The notes under the pieces were generated by a model. That model worked only from the letters and a program-made list of their open reading frames with translations. It made no database searches and was not told the origin of the DNA. Shown here piece after piece: positions 49,341 to 58,311 of a stretch of 64,000 nucleotides of DNA (positions within the stretch are counted from its first letter, which is position 1; each line of letters begins with the position of its first letter). The DNA comes from an uncultured Planctomycetota bacterium (GTDB lineage: Bacteria > Planctomycetota > Phycisphaerae > Phycisphaerales > UBA5793): the NCBI GenBank assembly GCA_900696685.1, contig CAADHA010000169.1, forward strand, positions 1 through 64,000. Reading direction: 5' to 3'. A program made the position numbers and the translations under genes.

Positions 49341-52211
49341 TCACACAACTCGAAACGCCTCAGCGCTCGGCCGCACCGCCCGCGCGAACCACAGCGGCCG
49401 GCGCAAGGCATCCGGCCCGGGCCCCGGGCGCGTTCTGGCCAGCCACTCGCGGTAGACCTCCATCGACTTGTTCGTATCGACGAAGACATCGCCGTATTGG
49501 TCATCCGGCCCGGCGCGCGAAATCGTCACCGCCTGGTGCCAGCAATGCATGCCCGAGATCGGATCGGGCTGCACGGGGAACGTCAGATTCTGATGTACGC
49601 CGCCGTCCGACCACCAGATGCGCTTCGTGTCCGGATCATCGCTGGCGTATGGTCCGATCTTCTCAACTTTCCGGAAGCGGAACTGGCCCGGTGCGACTTC
49701 TTCGCGCGAGACTCTGCACGCGGCCATGCGGTCCGTGCCGTCATCAAAGAGCCTCCAGCGGCCGAGGTGGTGCGAGCATGCGATCACGCCCGGCCGCATC
49801 GCCTCCGTCACCCACACCTTGTTGATGAAGTGGCCGATGCGCGTGGCGACCTTGATGAGGTCCGTCGTCTTCACGCCGTGCATCTCGGCGTCTTGCGGAT
49901 GCATCCAGACGGGGTTGGCATTGGAGAGTTCGTAGAGCCACTTGGCGTTGGCGCTGCGCGTGTGAATGAGCGTCGGCAGGCGGAACGTGGGGATGAGGAC
50001 GTACTGCCCCATGGCGCGGTCCATGTGCTTGCGGTGGATGTGGCTCTCGATGTACGCGGGCAGGTCGTGCTCGGGCCACTTCCACTGCTTCATCGTCTCG
50101 CTGTAGAGTTCAAGTTTGCGCGACGGCGTGTTGAAGCCGGTAACGAAAGCGTCGCCGTGTTTCACACCGACGATCGAGCCGCCCTTGACAACACTGCCGT
50201 CTTCGCGATTTTCCGCGCCCTGCGTCTGTTCGGCCTTGAGTTTGGCGAGGTGTCCCGTGTACGCCTCGGCCTCGACGAGAAACGCGCCGTGGCGCTTCAT
50301 GTATTCGAGCGGCGTCATGCCCACGGCCCTGGCCGCCTCGGGCAACCCCGGCACCGAGTTCTCGAAGATCCAGCGGTAATACTCCTCGATCGTGATCTTC
50401 GCGCCGGGCCGATACGGCGACTCGAAATACTTGCGTACACCCAGCGAGCCATCCGGGTCGATGCGCCAGGAGAGTTCGATCCAGAACTCATCCTCTTCCC
50501 AGACTTCGCCGGGATTCGCCTGATAGGTGAACTCGACGCTCTGGCCGAGGCGCTCAGCCGCGACGCGCAGCACCGGCTGGCGGAAACTGATCCACTTGGC
50601 CGCGTGCGTCTCCTGGCTCATGAGGTCGTGGCGCTCGGCGCCGTTGCCCATGGGCAGGACATAGTCGGCATACTGCGCCGTTTCGCTCCACACCGGCGTG
50701 AGGGCGGCGTGCAGGCCGATCTTGTCTTCATCGCGCAGCATCCTCTCCCACATCATCCCGTCGGGGTTTGTCCAGACGGGGTTGTAGACGCGGGTGAAGT
50801 AGACATCGACTCTGCCGCGTTCTTCTTCAAGGAAGTGCGGCAGCAGATACGAGAGTTCGTGGTACGCCAGCGGATACTCGATCGGGTAGAGCAGTTCGCT
50901 CCAGACGTTCTGCGGCGGGGGCTTGAGAAAAGGCGGGGGGACGAACTTGTTGTTGCTGTTGAGGTGCGTGCCGCCGACGGTGTTCACCGCGCCCATCAGC
51001 ACGACAATGAACTGAAGGCACCGCGCCACCTGCCACCCGCCGAGGTTGCCCGCGGCGGCGTTACGCCAGACGTGCGTCGCCAGCGCGCTGCCGGCCGCGC
51101 CGATCTCGCGCGCGATCGTGCGGATCGTCTCGGCGGGAATGCCGCACTCGCGCTCCGCCGCCTCGGGGGTTGCGCAGGCGTAATGCCCTTTGAGATGCTC
51201 AACGAAACGATCAAACTCAAGCGGGTCGTTCGGCGCCTTGGCTCTGAGATACTCGCGCCAGTTCACCCACTGCCTCACATACTCGCGATCGAAGAGATTC
51301 TCGTGCAGCAGCACATGCGCGATGGCCAGAAGGAGCATCGCCTCGGTGCCCGGCCAGGGCGCGAGCCAGTGGTCGGCCATTGAGGCGGTGTTGGAGTGGC
51401 GCACGTCGATGACGCAGATCTTCGCTCCCCGGTTCCTGCCTTCGATGATGCGCTGCGCGTGCGGGTTGAAGTAGTGCCCGGTTTCGAGGTGAGATGAGAG
51501 CATGAGGATGAACTTCGCGTTGGCGTGATCGGGCGAGGGGCGGTCGGCGCCGCACCACAGCGCGTAGCCCACGCGTGCCGCCGAGGAGCACACGTTGGTG
51601 TGCGAGTTGTGCCCGTCCACTCCCCACGCCTGGAGGACGCGGTCCATGTAACCGTCGTGCCCCGGCCGGCCGACGTGGTACATGATCTCCGTGCGGCGGT
51701 CCTCGATGAGCGCTGTGCGGATGCGGGCGGCGAAGGTGTCGAGCACCTCATCCCACGTCGTGCGCTCGAACTGGCCCGAGCCGCGCGGCCCGACGCGCTT
51801 GAGGGGGAAGAGAATGCGATTGGGATCCTGCACCTGGTTGAGCGTCGCGGGGCCTTTGGCGCAGTTCCTTCCGCGCGAGGCGGGGTGGTGGGGGTTGCCT
51901 TCGAGTTTGGTGATTTTCAGTTGAGGAAGTGAAGACGCGGCGCTTCGAGGCGACGACGCAAGCGGCGTTCCACGCGAGGCGCCCTGGCTTGCGTCTTCGC
52001 TTCCCGCGCCCTTCTCGACATACGCCACCAGCCCGCACGCGGCCTCGCAGTTGAAGCACGTCGTGGGCACAAGCACGTAGCGCTTCTCCACCTTGCGCGG
52101 CCACGCCGCGGGGTCGTACTCCACCCAGTCATCCCACCGGTCCATCGGTGGAAAGGACTCAAGCGGCGTCGTCGTCATTGTCTCAGGATCGTGTGATCGC
52201 ACGTTGTTCAC
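49341..52211 (-). CDS. Molybdopterin-dependent oxidoreductase, catalytic subunit
   Basis: 956 residues. The N-terminal 4Fe-4S motif is CFNCEAACG...NCAKG, followed by the Mo-bisMGD fold (EIMYHVGRPGHDGYMDR, HTNVCSSAARVGY with a Cys as candidate Mo ligand, as in polysulfide/thiosulfate reductases). The C-terminal MGD-binding domain has PVWMHPQDAEMHG. No Tat signal is visible, so a cytoplasmic-facing site is possible. A Ser/Ala-rich insert (GSEDASQGASRGTPLAS...) between cluster cysteines derives from a palindromic repeat. It follows the ferredoxin-NrfD gene by 96 bases. The substrate is unknown. The start is uncertain (GTG at 52,211 or 52,202, ATG at 52,178). Confidence 0.85.
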   Translation of the reverse strand: MNNVRSHDPETMTTTPLESFPPMDRWDDWVEYDPAAWPRKVEKRYVLVPTTCFNCEAACGLVAYVEKGAGSEDASQGASRGTPLASSPRSAASSLPQLKITKLEGNPHHPASRGRNCAKGPATLNQVQDPNRILFPLKRVGPRGSGQFERTTWDEVLDTFAARIRTALIEDRRTEIMYHVGRPGHDGYMDRVLQAWGVDGHNSHTNVCSSAARVGYALWCGADRPSPDHANAKFILMLSSHLETGHYFNPHAQRIIEGRNRGAKICVIDVRHSNTASMADHWLAPWPGTEAMLLLAIAHVLLHENLFDREYVRQWVNWREYLRAKAPNDPLEFDRFVEHLKGHYACATPEAAERECGIPAETIRTIAREIGAAGSALATHVWRNAAAGNLGGWQVARCLQFIVVLMGAVNTVGGTHLNSNNKFVPPPFLKPPPQNVWSELLYPIEYPLAYHELSYLLPHFLEEERGRVDVYFTRVYNPVWTNPDGMMWERMLRDEDKIGLHAALTPVWSETAQYADYVLPMGNGAERHDLMSQETHAAKWISFRQPVLRVAAERLGQSVEFTYQANPGEVWEEDEFWIELSWRIDPDGSLGVRKYFESPYRPGAKITIEEYYRWIFENSVPGLPEAARAVGMTPLEYMKRHGAFLVEAEAYTGHLAKLKAEQTQGAENREDGSVVKGGSIVGVKHGDAFVTGFNTPSRKLELYSETMKQWKWPEHDLPAYIESHIHRKHMDRAMGQYVLIPTFRLPTLIHTRSANAKWLYELSNANPVWMHPQDAEMHGVKTTDLIKVATRIGHFINKVWVTEAMRPGVIACSHHLGRWRLFDDGTDRMAACRVSREEVAPGQFRFRKVEKIGPYASDDPDTKRIWWSDGGVHQNLTFPVQPDPISGMHCWHQAVTISRAGPDDQYGDVFVDTNKSMEVYREWLARTRPGPGPDALRRPLWFARAVRPSAEAFRVV
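51926..52004. repeat. Palindromic element inserted in the molybdoenzyme gene
   Basis: The ends GGAAGTGAAGACGC and GCGTCTTCGCTTCC are inverted copies, enclosing a second GACGCAAGC motif. The element is about 79 bases and in frame, adding about 26 low-complexity residues between two conserved regions of the enzyme. The motif GAAGACGCAAGC is shared with murQ (45,509) and with the intergenic copy at 52,279. Confidence 0.65.
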
Positions 52212-52278
52212 TCCATCCCTTCGCGCCGCATCGCCCCGCCCTCATCGCACTGCGGTTCCCGCCGTTCACTTGCACCCG

Positions 52279-52301
52279 CACGCCGCTTGCGTCTTCGCCT
52301 C
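52279..52301. repeat. Intergenic GAAGACGCAAGC element
   Basis: On the minus strand GAGGCGAAGACGCAAGCGGCG lies in the spacer between the ferredoxin-NrfD gene and the molybdoenzyme gene. It is a third copy of the motif, this one outside coding sequence and apparently shortened. Confidence 0.55.
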
Positions 52302-52307
52302 ATTCAA

Positions 52308-53807
52308 CTACGAAAGCGGCGGCAACTGGCCGGCGCGCACGAAGGCGTACTCATATAAATACAATCCGACGAGCACTACGCCGATCATCACTCCGGGCAG
52401 CACCCATGCCAGTCCGCTGACGCCGGCGAGGACGATGAACGAAGTCCAGAAGCATGGAAGCGGCCCGAGGCGCACTATACCAAGGAATCCCGCCGCCTGG
52501 CGCGCGTTGTCGGTGCCGTGCGCGCCCTTGAGTTCATTGAGCGCCAGCAGCACGTGCGACCAGATCGACGCGAGGAGCACCAGTCGAACCATCACATCTG
52601 TCTGGCCGAAGACCTGCCAGGCGCCAGGTTGAAAGGCAATGAACACAGCGGTGCCGAGCATGATGGCCTGCGCGATGAGGTGCGGCAGGAGCCACTTGCT
52701 TTCCCACAGGTCGCGCCCCTTGCACTGCGCGAACAGAAAGGCCGTGTACCCCGCCACCGCCAGCGCGATGGGCACGTTGATCCAGCGCACGACGTTGGCC
52801 GCCGCATCCATCTCCATCCAGCGCAGCAGGATCGCAAGCGGGGTCGTAACGAGGTACACGCCGAGGATCACCCCGCCCTTGACAAGCCAACTGTTCCAGT
52901 TCGGCCGCGTGACCATGCGATAGAAGCGCATCGGCTTGGCGAGGTCTTCGACCAGCAGGGCGCAGGTGATGAGCGTGAAGAGCAGCGAGACGATCTCGGG
53001 CATGAACCGCTGCGCCCAACTGCCGTATTCGAGGCCGAGGATGCGCGCGAAAGGCGCCAGAATGCCCGTTCCGGCTGCGACTCCCTTCGTGACGAGGTAG
53101 AGCGCCACCGGCCAGCCCCACTCGACCTTGTGCCCCGCGTCGAGCACGGTCCGCGCGTGGGGCGTCGTCGGCGCCGAGGCCGGCCAGGGCTCGCGCTTGT
53201 GCGGCGGGCGGTCGCTCCAGAGGTACATCTCCGGCCGCTCGGCGCTGCCGGGCCGCAGCGCCACATCTGACGCGCCGATGTAGCGCACGTTCGGCCCCGT
53301 GCGCTGCTCGGGGCGGCGCACCTTCGTCTCGTGGTTGAGAACCATCAGCGAGATGCGCGAGGCCGGGTCGTGCAGGTCGCCGGAAACGATCGCCCCGACG
53401 GGGCAGACGTTCACGCACGCCGGCTCAAGGTTCTTCTCGATGCGATGCGCGCAGTAGTGGCACTTCTCAACCGCCCCGAGGTCCTCGTTGAGATAGATCG
53501 CGTCATACGGGCACGCCTGCATGCACGCCCGGCAGCCGATGCAGGCGTCGCGGTCGAGATCGACAATGCCGTCGCGGCGCTTCTCGAGGGCGTTGACGGG
53601 GCAGATGGTTACGCACGGCGCCTCGGTGCAGTGGTTGCACCGCTGCACGAGGAACATGCGGCGGACGTCGGGAAAGAGGCCGACCTCGGTGTACTTGACC
53701 GAGGTGCGGAAGCCGCCGACGGGCACGGTGTTCTCCGCCTTGCACGCCACGGTGCAGGCGTGGCAGCCGATGCAGTCGTCGTGATTGATAACAAAGCCAT
53801 ACTGCAT
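52308..53807 (-). CDS. Ferredoxin-NrfD fusion, quinone-linked electron transfer subunit
   Basis: 499 residues. The N-terminal 190 residues contain four 4Fe-4S cysteine groups (CIGCHACTVACK, CNHCTEAPCVTICP, CIGCRACMQACP, CHYC...CVNVCP), as in PsrB/NrfC/DmsB. The rest is an NrfD/PsrC-type integral membrane domain with eight hydrophobic segments. In most systems these are separate subunits. It likely carries electrons between the molybdoenzyme and quinone. No signal peptide is seen. ATG at 53,807 fits the family N-terminus (MQYGFVINHDDC). Confidence 0.88.
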   Translation of the reverse strand: MQYGFVINHDDCIGCHACTVACKAENTVPVGGFRTSVKYTEVGLFPDVRRMFLVQRCNHCTEAPCVTICPVNALEKRRDGIVDLDRDACIGCRACMQACPYDAIYLNEDLGAVEKCHYCAHRIEKNLEPACVNVCPVGAIVSGDLHDPASRISLMVLNHETKVRRPEQRTGPNVRYIGASDVALRPGSAERPEMYLWSDRPPHKREPWPASAPTTPHARTVLDAGHKVEWGWPVALYLVTKGVAAGTGILAPFARILGLEYGSWAQRFMPEIVSLLFTLITCALLVEDLAKPMRFYRMVTRPNWNSWLVKGGVILGVYLVTTPLAILLRWMEMDAAANVVRWINVPIALAVAGYTAFLFAQCKGRDLWESKWLLPHLIAQAIMLGTAVFIAFQPGAWQVFGQTDVMVRLVLLASIWSHVLLALNELKGAHGTDNARQAAGFLGIVRLGPLPCFWTSFIVLAGVSGLAWVLPGVMIGVVLVGLYLYEYAFVRAGQLPPLS

Positions 53808-53990
53808 GGGTCCAGTGTATGGGGGTCGGTGGCGCGGTTCATTGGGGAGCGTCGAGGCGGGTTCGTACGCGTTCGGCGCGACGGCAGGCGGCGGAAGCCG
53901 CCGGATCGCGCCGCCGGCCTTCGCTCTCGCCCCGCCCGTGCAATAGAATGCGAACGCACGATCCGCAGTGGCTGCAACAGGAGCACGCAA

Positions 53991-54359
53991 ATGACGAAAC
54001 GATCATCCGCGAAGAAGCCGTCGTCGAAGAAGTCAAAGGGCAGCGCAGGCGTCCCGCAGACTTTCAAGGATTTCATCACGAAGTACCCCGCGCTGGGCGA
54101 AGCGCACGAGCGCGTGGCCCGCGCCGTCGAGAAGGCCGGGCCGCTCGATGGGAAGACCTGCGCGCTGATCAAGATCGGCATCTGCCTCGGGGCCGGGCTT
54201 GACTCCGCCCTGCGCAGCCACGTCCGGCGGGCCATGCAGGCCGGTGCGACGAAAGTGGAGATCGAGCAGGCCATCCTCCTCGCGATGAACACCTGCGGCC
54301 TGCCGCGCACCGTCGCCGCATGGTCGTGGGCGCACGAGCAGTTTGCCCGCGGCGTGTGA
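53991..54359 (+). CDS. AhpD/carboxymuconolactone decarboxylase-like protein
   Basis: 122 residues. The family pattern FKDFITKYPALGEAHERVAR, LDGKTCALIKIGICLGAG, DSALRSHVRRAMQAGATKVE and EQAILLAMNTCGLPR is clear. The usual AhpD CxxC is absent; single Cys residues occur in KTCALI, IGICLG and MNTCGL, so the peroxide-relay chemistry is uncertain. AGGAG lies seven bases before the ATG. It diverges from the ferredoxin-NrfD gene. Confidence 0.8.
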   Translation: MTKRSSAKKPSSKKSKGSAGVPQTFKDFITKYPALGEAHERVARAVEKAGPLDGKTCALIKIGICLGAGLDSALRSHVRRAMQAGATKVEIEQAILLAMNTCGLPRTVAAWSWAHEQFARGV

Positions 54360-54369
54360 GGAGTGTGCC

Positions 54370-54617
54370 GGTTCACTCACCACGAAGGACACAAGGATAC
54401 GAAGGGGGCACACAGGGTGAGAGCACAGCCGCAAAGAGGCACAGATGGCGCAAAGGGAGGGCGTTGGAGTTCTCTTTCATGCCCGCGAACGCGAGATTCC
54501 AGCGACTGCCGAAGAATCGAACCAGGCAAGAGTGATCTCCCGCGCGTGCGAACAGAGCGAAGTCATCCTCTTCCACCCTTTTGCGTCTCCTGTGCGTCAT
54601 TGCGGCCGTACTGACTC
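54370..54617. repeat. Degenerate planctomycete intergenic repeat
   Basis: The segment containing CACCACGAAGGACACAAGG and later GCCGCAAAGAGGCAC, with a far end TTTTGCGTCTCCTGTGCG, resembles a GAAGGACACGAAGG-type repeat I have seen in planctomycete intergenic DNA. The copy is decayed and no gene is visible in it. Confidence 0.4.
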
Positions 54618-55235
54618 ATGAATCGGCTGCCCGTCTACATCCTCGCGGGTGGAAGGAGTTCGCGCTTCGGCAGCGACAAGGCGCGGGCGCTGCTCGACGG
54701 CGAGGCGCTCATCGTGCGCCTGGCGCGGCAGGCGGCGCCGGTCGCGGCGGGCATCGCCGTCGTCGCTGACGCGGCCGACCGTTACGCCGACCTCGGCCTG
54801 CGCACCATCGCCGACCGCCGCCCGGGCCTCGGCCCCCTCGCCGGGCTCGAAGCGGCGATGCTCGACCTGATCGAATCGTGCGCCGCCCGCACCGGAAAGC
54901 GGGGCGAGTGTCCGTTTCCCGGCTGGCTTGCTCTTCTCACATGCGACATGACGCGCATCGAGCCGGCGTGGATCGAGCAACTCCTCGCGGCCGCCGGCGG
55001 CCGTGCACGCATCATCTGTTTCCGCGACGCCGGGCGGCGCCACCCTTTCCCCGGCCTCTACCACGTCGATCTGCTCGCGCCGATTCAGCGTCGGCTCAAT
55101 GATCGCTCTCTCGCGGCACAGGAGTTGATAGGAGCATCCGAACACCTCGACCTGCCGGCCCCATCCGACTGGCCGCAGATCGCGCAGGTCAACACGCCCG
55201 ATGACCTCCGCCGCGCCGCGCGCGGGCTATGCTGA
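54618..55235 (+). CDS. mobA: Molybdenum cofactor guanylyltransferase
   Basis: 205 residues. The nucleotidyltransferase signature is YILAGGRSSRFGSDKARALLDG, then ADRRPGLGPLAGLEAAM, LLTCDM (metal-binding Asp) and HPFPGLYH, with a final NTPDDLRRA. It attaches GMP to molybdopterin to make MGD, the cofactor form used by the neighbouring oxidoreductase. The neighbourhood supports co-function although the strands differ. Confidence 0.9.
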   Translation: MNRLPVYILAGGRSSRFGSDKARALLDGEALIVRLARQAAPVAAGIAVVADAADRYADLGLRTIADRRPGLGPLAGLEAAMLDLIESCAARTGKRGECPFPGWLALLTCDMTRIEPAWIEQLLAAAGGRARIICFRDAGRRHPFPGLYHVDLLAPIQRRLNDRSLAAQELIGASEHLDLPAPSDWPQIAQVNTPDDLRRAARGLC

Positions 55236-55286
55236 TGAACCGCGTGCGGCCCCGCCGCCGGGCCGCATGAAAGGAAGGTCCGCTCC

Positions 55287-55844
55287 ATGAACGGCGCCTG
55301 GGTTCACCTCGGTTCGGTCCATCTGCCCATCGCCCTTGCCGTCATCTCCGTCCTGCTCGTGCTCTTTGCACTGGTGACGAAGAGTCCGGCCCGCCTCAAG
55401 TTCGCCCTCGAAATGATCGTCATCGGGGCCGTGCTGAGTTGGCCGGCCTTCCTGAGCGGCGAGAAGGCCGAGCACGTCGTCGAAGACTTCCGCGGCAATG
55501 TGCGCGAGCGGCTCATCCTCGAAGACGTGGACCTCAGAGCCGTCATCCGCGACCACGAGCAGTGGGCGGAGAAGGCGCACTACTGCTTCCAGGCGGCGGG
55601 CGTCGTCGCCCTGCTCGGCTGGCTTTTCTGCCGCAACGCCGAAAAGTTCCGTCTGCCCCTGGCGATCGTCGCCCTTCTCTTCACCGGCGGCACGGCGGGC
55701 CTCATGGGCTGGACCGGCCACCTCGGCGGGCAGATCAGGCATCTCGAAATCCGTGAAGCCACTGCGGGCGCTTCCACAACCTCTCAAGCCGACCCTCCCA
55801 ACGCCGGTGCGCCGCGCGAACGCGAAGGTGAGGACGAGAGGTAG
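55287..55844 (+). CDS. DUF2231-like membrane protein
   Basis: 185 residues with four hydrophobic segments, including HLGSVHLPIALAVISVLLVLF, a region seen in DUF2231 proteins with possible haem-ligating His residues, and later GWTGHLGGQIRH. The C-terminal tail is polar and Pro/Glu-rich. A redox or cytochrome-related role is possible. It starts 51 bases after mobA with GAAAGGAAGG upstream, so these may be co-transcribed. Confidence 0.6.
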   Translation: MNGAWVHLGSVHLPIALAVISVLLVLFALVTKSPARLKFALEMIVIGAVLSWPAFLSGEKAEHVVEDFRGNVRERLILEDVDLRAVIRDHEQWAEKAHYCFQAAGVVALLGWLFCRNAEKFRLPLAIVALLFTGGTAGLMGWTGHLGGQIRHLEIREATAGASTTSQADPPNAGAPREREGEDER

Positions 55845-55931
55845 ATCGCCCGGCGGGCAACCCGCGGTTTCCGCCGTGGGCTGTTGGCGCTTCACGCCTC
55901 AAGCCCCCAGGCCTCCCCCTAGAATCCGCCC

Positions 55932-57059
55932 ATGCGGGCCATCGTGACCGGCCAGGTCGGGATGAACAAGAAAGAGTACCTCGACGCCGTCAAGCGCCTT
56001 TCAAGTGAACAGGGTGTGGGCATCGACCTCTTCCACGTCGGCGACATGATGTACGCCGAGGCGCCCGACGTGCGTCCCGGCCGCATCCTCGACCTTCCGC
56101 TGAGCCGCCTGCACGCACTGCGCCGCAGCGTCTTCAAGGACATCATCAGCCTCGCCGCCTCGTCGCGCCACCTCATCGTCAACACGCATGCGACGTTCCG
56201 CTGGCGCCATGGCCTCTTCTCCGCCTTCGACTTCGACCAGATCAAGGCGCTCGAACCGGACATGTTCATCTGCCTCGTGGACAACATCGAGGTGGTGCAC
56301 CACCGCCTGCACCGTGAGCACGACATCGACGCGACCATGAAAGACTGCATGGTCTGGCGCGAGGAGGAGATCCTCGCGACCGAACTCATGGCCCAGGCCG
56401 TCGGATGCCGTGAACGCTTCTACATTCTCGCGCGCGGCCGGCACCAGGACACGGTGCGCTCATGCGTGCAACTCATCACCCGGGGCGACATGCGCAAGGT
56501 ATACCCGAGTTTCCCGATGAGCCACGTCTTCGACATGCCCGAGGTGCTCGCGGAGATCGACCGCTTCCGCGTCGAACTCGCCAGGCATTTCATCACCTTC
56601 GACCCCGGCGACGTCGATGAGAAACTGCTGCTGGAGCGTGCGATCGCGGCGGCGCGCGAGGGGCGCGACTTCCTCGAAGTCGAGCCGCACTCCTTCGGCG
56701 GACGCCGAGTCAGCGACGAACCGATCCGCGTGCCGGTCCGGCAGGTGCTCGACATCGCCGGCGACGTGGACGGGCAGATCTACATGCGCGACTTCAAGTT
56801 GATCGACCAGGCCGACATGATCGTTTCGCTCATCCCCGAACTGCCCGGCGGCATCCCAGGCCTGAGCAGCGGCGTGGAGCGCGAACTGCATCACGCCTTC
56901 GAGCACACCAAAGAGGTCTACGTCGTCTGGAAGCCGGCCAAAAACCCCTCGCCTTTCATCACCGAGACTGCCACGCGCATCTTCCGCACCGTCGACGAGG
57001 CTCTGGCGTGGTTCGAGAGCAAGGGCATGTTCGCGCAGCGCGATCTGTTCGGGAATTGA
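55932..57059 (+). CDS. Adenylate kinase-like and deoxyribosyltransferase-like fusion
   Basis: 375 residues. The N-terminal half begins RAIVTGQVGMNKKEYLDAV, which aligns with archaeal adenylate kinase-type P-loops but has lost the GKT/GKS signature. It is followed by HLIVNTHATFRWRHG. The C-terminal half (GDVDGQIYMRDFKLIDQADM, SLIPELPGGIPGLSSGVERE, HAFEHTKEVYVVWKP) has the shape of a nucleoside 2-deoxyribosyltransferase-like domain with a Glu at the expected nucleophile region. Both parts suggest a nucleotide ligand. The role is unknown. Confidence 0.6.
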   Translation: MRAIVTGQVGMNKKEYLDAVKRLSSEQGVGIDLFHVGDMMYAEAPDVRPGRILDLPLSRLHALRRSVFKDIISLAASSRHLIVNTHATFRWRHGLFSAFDFDQIKALEPDMFICLVDNIEVVHHRLHREHDIDATMKDCMVWREEEILATELMAQAVGCRERFYILARGRHQDTVRSCVQLITRGDMRKVYPSFPMSHVFDMPEVLAEIDRFRVELARHFITFDPGDVDEKLLLERAIAAAREGRDFLEVEPHSFGGRRVSDEPIRVPVRQVLDIAGDVDGQIYMRDFKLIDQADMIVSLIPELPGGIPGLSSGVERELHHAFEHTKEVYVVWKPAKNPSPFITETATRIFRTVDEALAWFESKGMFAQRDLFGN

Positions 57060-57228
57060 TATCCGAACCGCAGCCCGCAGCGCCGGCAAGGAACGGGAGA
57101 GCGAAGCCACAAGAGAGATCGGCGGCTGCGCCGAGCCGATCCGCCCAACCACGCTTTCGCTTCGGCCTGGACGGCGCTCCGCGGCCGTTGCTGGACTTGC
57201 GGCCGGTCGCGGGCAAGATAAGCGCTGC

Positions 57229-57651
57229 ATGATTCCCGGAGTCCGCGACATCATTGTGCAGCGGCACTTCCTGCGGGGGCTGATCCGCCTGCTCAGTCTG
57301 CCGTGTTTCATCCTCGCCCTCTGGCCGTGGTCATCGTGGCTTCTCGAGGGGCTGAGCGACGGCGACCTGTTTGACTTTTCCTACTACTGGAGCCGCATCA
57401 TGAAAGGTGCATGGCTGGCGGGAACGGGCCTTGTGTTGCTCGTGTTCAACCGCTGGCTGGTGCTGTGGATGCTCCCCATGCCGCGATCGGGCGAGTGCCC
57501 GGCCTGCGGCTTTCCGGCGCGGGGCCTGAGCAAGCCGCGGTGTCCGGAATGCGGCCTGGACCTGCCGGCCGACCTTGTCTCTCCGGCGAGTCCGCCGAGT
57601 CCGCCGCCCGCGCCGCCTCCCGTGCAGTCGCAACGCCCCGAGCGGTGTTGA
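57229..57651 (+). CDS. Small membrane protein with zinc-ribbon tail
   Basis: 140 residues: two transmembrane segments (LIRLLSLPCFILALWPW and AWLAGTGLVLLVFNRWLVLW), then CPACGFPARG...CPECGLDLP, the planctomycete Cys4 tail, and a Pro-rich C-terminus. A related tail occurs in the prophage-borne protein at 15,044. The function is unknown. Confidence 0.6.
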   Translation: MIPGVRDIIVQRHFLRGLIRLLSLPCFILALWPWSSWLLEGLSDGDLFDFSYYWSRIMKGAWLAGTGLVLLVFNRWLVLWMLPMPRSGECPACGFPARGLSKPRCPECGLDLPADLVSPASPPSPPPAPPPVQSQRPERC

Positions 57652-57812
57652 CCGCTCGGCCTGCCTGGCGGGGATGAGGATTCGCCAGCGTACCTCGGAG
57701 GGCATCGGCGATTCGCTCCCATTACCCTGGTCCCGGAAATCGCCGCAAGTCGCCCCCTCTGCGATCCGATAAACGCAGGTGTGGATGGACCCGCCTTCAG
57801 GGGGATCGCGCC

Positions 57813-58220
57813 ATGGAAGAGAGTCCGCAGACCCGTTCCGAACGCCGCACCAGCGAGCGCATGCAGGTCGTGCGCCCCGCCAAGGTCTTCGACCCGAGGG
57901 CGCAGCGCTACCACGCCGCCCAGACATGCAACATCTCGGCGGGCGGAGCGCTGCTGAAGGTGCAGCGCACGCTGCCGGTCTTCAGCGGAGATCGGCTGGA
58001 GGTGGTCATCGAGGCCGAGGAGGAGGTGCGGCGCCTTCTCTCGCTCGACGACGCCGTGGAGTCGCGAGGCGTGCGCGTGAGGGCGATCGACCGTTACACG
58101 CAATCGGTGGCGGTGCAGTTCCACGCGGGCGAGGAGTCGGCCGCGCAGGAACCGCCCGACCCGGTCATTCACACGCGCGTGGAGCCGATTCGCGGCCGCA
58201 CGCAGCGCGCTGCGGCGTGA
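57813..58220 (+). CDS. PilZ domain protein
   Basis: 135 residues. The RxxxR motif (RRTSER) near residue 10-16 and NISAGGALL, the (D/N)xSxxG motif, are the two c-di-GMP-binding elements of PilZ. It probably responds to cyclic di-GMP. It stands alone, 92 bases before a convergent LptD gene. Confidence 0.8.
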   Translation: MEESPQTRSERRTSERMQVVRPAKVFDPRAQRYHAAQTCNISAGGALLKVQRTLPVFSGDRLEVVIEAEEEVRRLLSLDDAVESRGVRVRAIDRYTQSVAVQFHAGEESAAQEPPDPVIHTRVEPIRGRTQRAAA

Positions 58221-58311
58221 GTTGGCCCGATGATGCTCCGTTTGACCGGATGGCATGGCGTCGTGCTGCGCGCCGCTGATGTGCAACGCCATCGCGCCGC
58301 CGTCGGATCGC

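Noticed and set aside
49161-51383. Plus-strand open frame of 740 codons
   Set aside because: It lies opposite the molybdoenzyme and across the end of the TauE-like gene; no family features.
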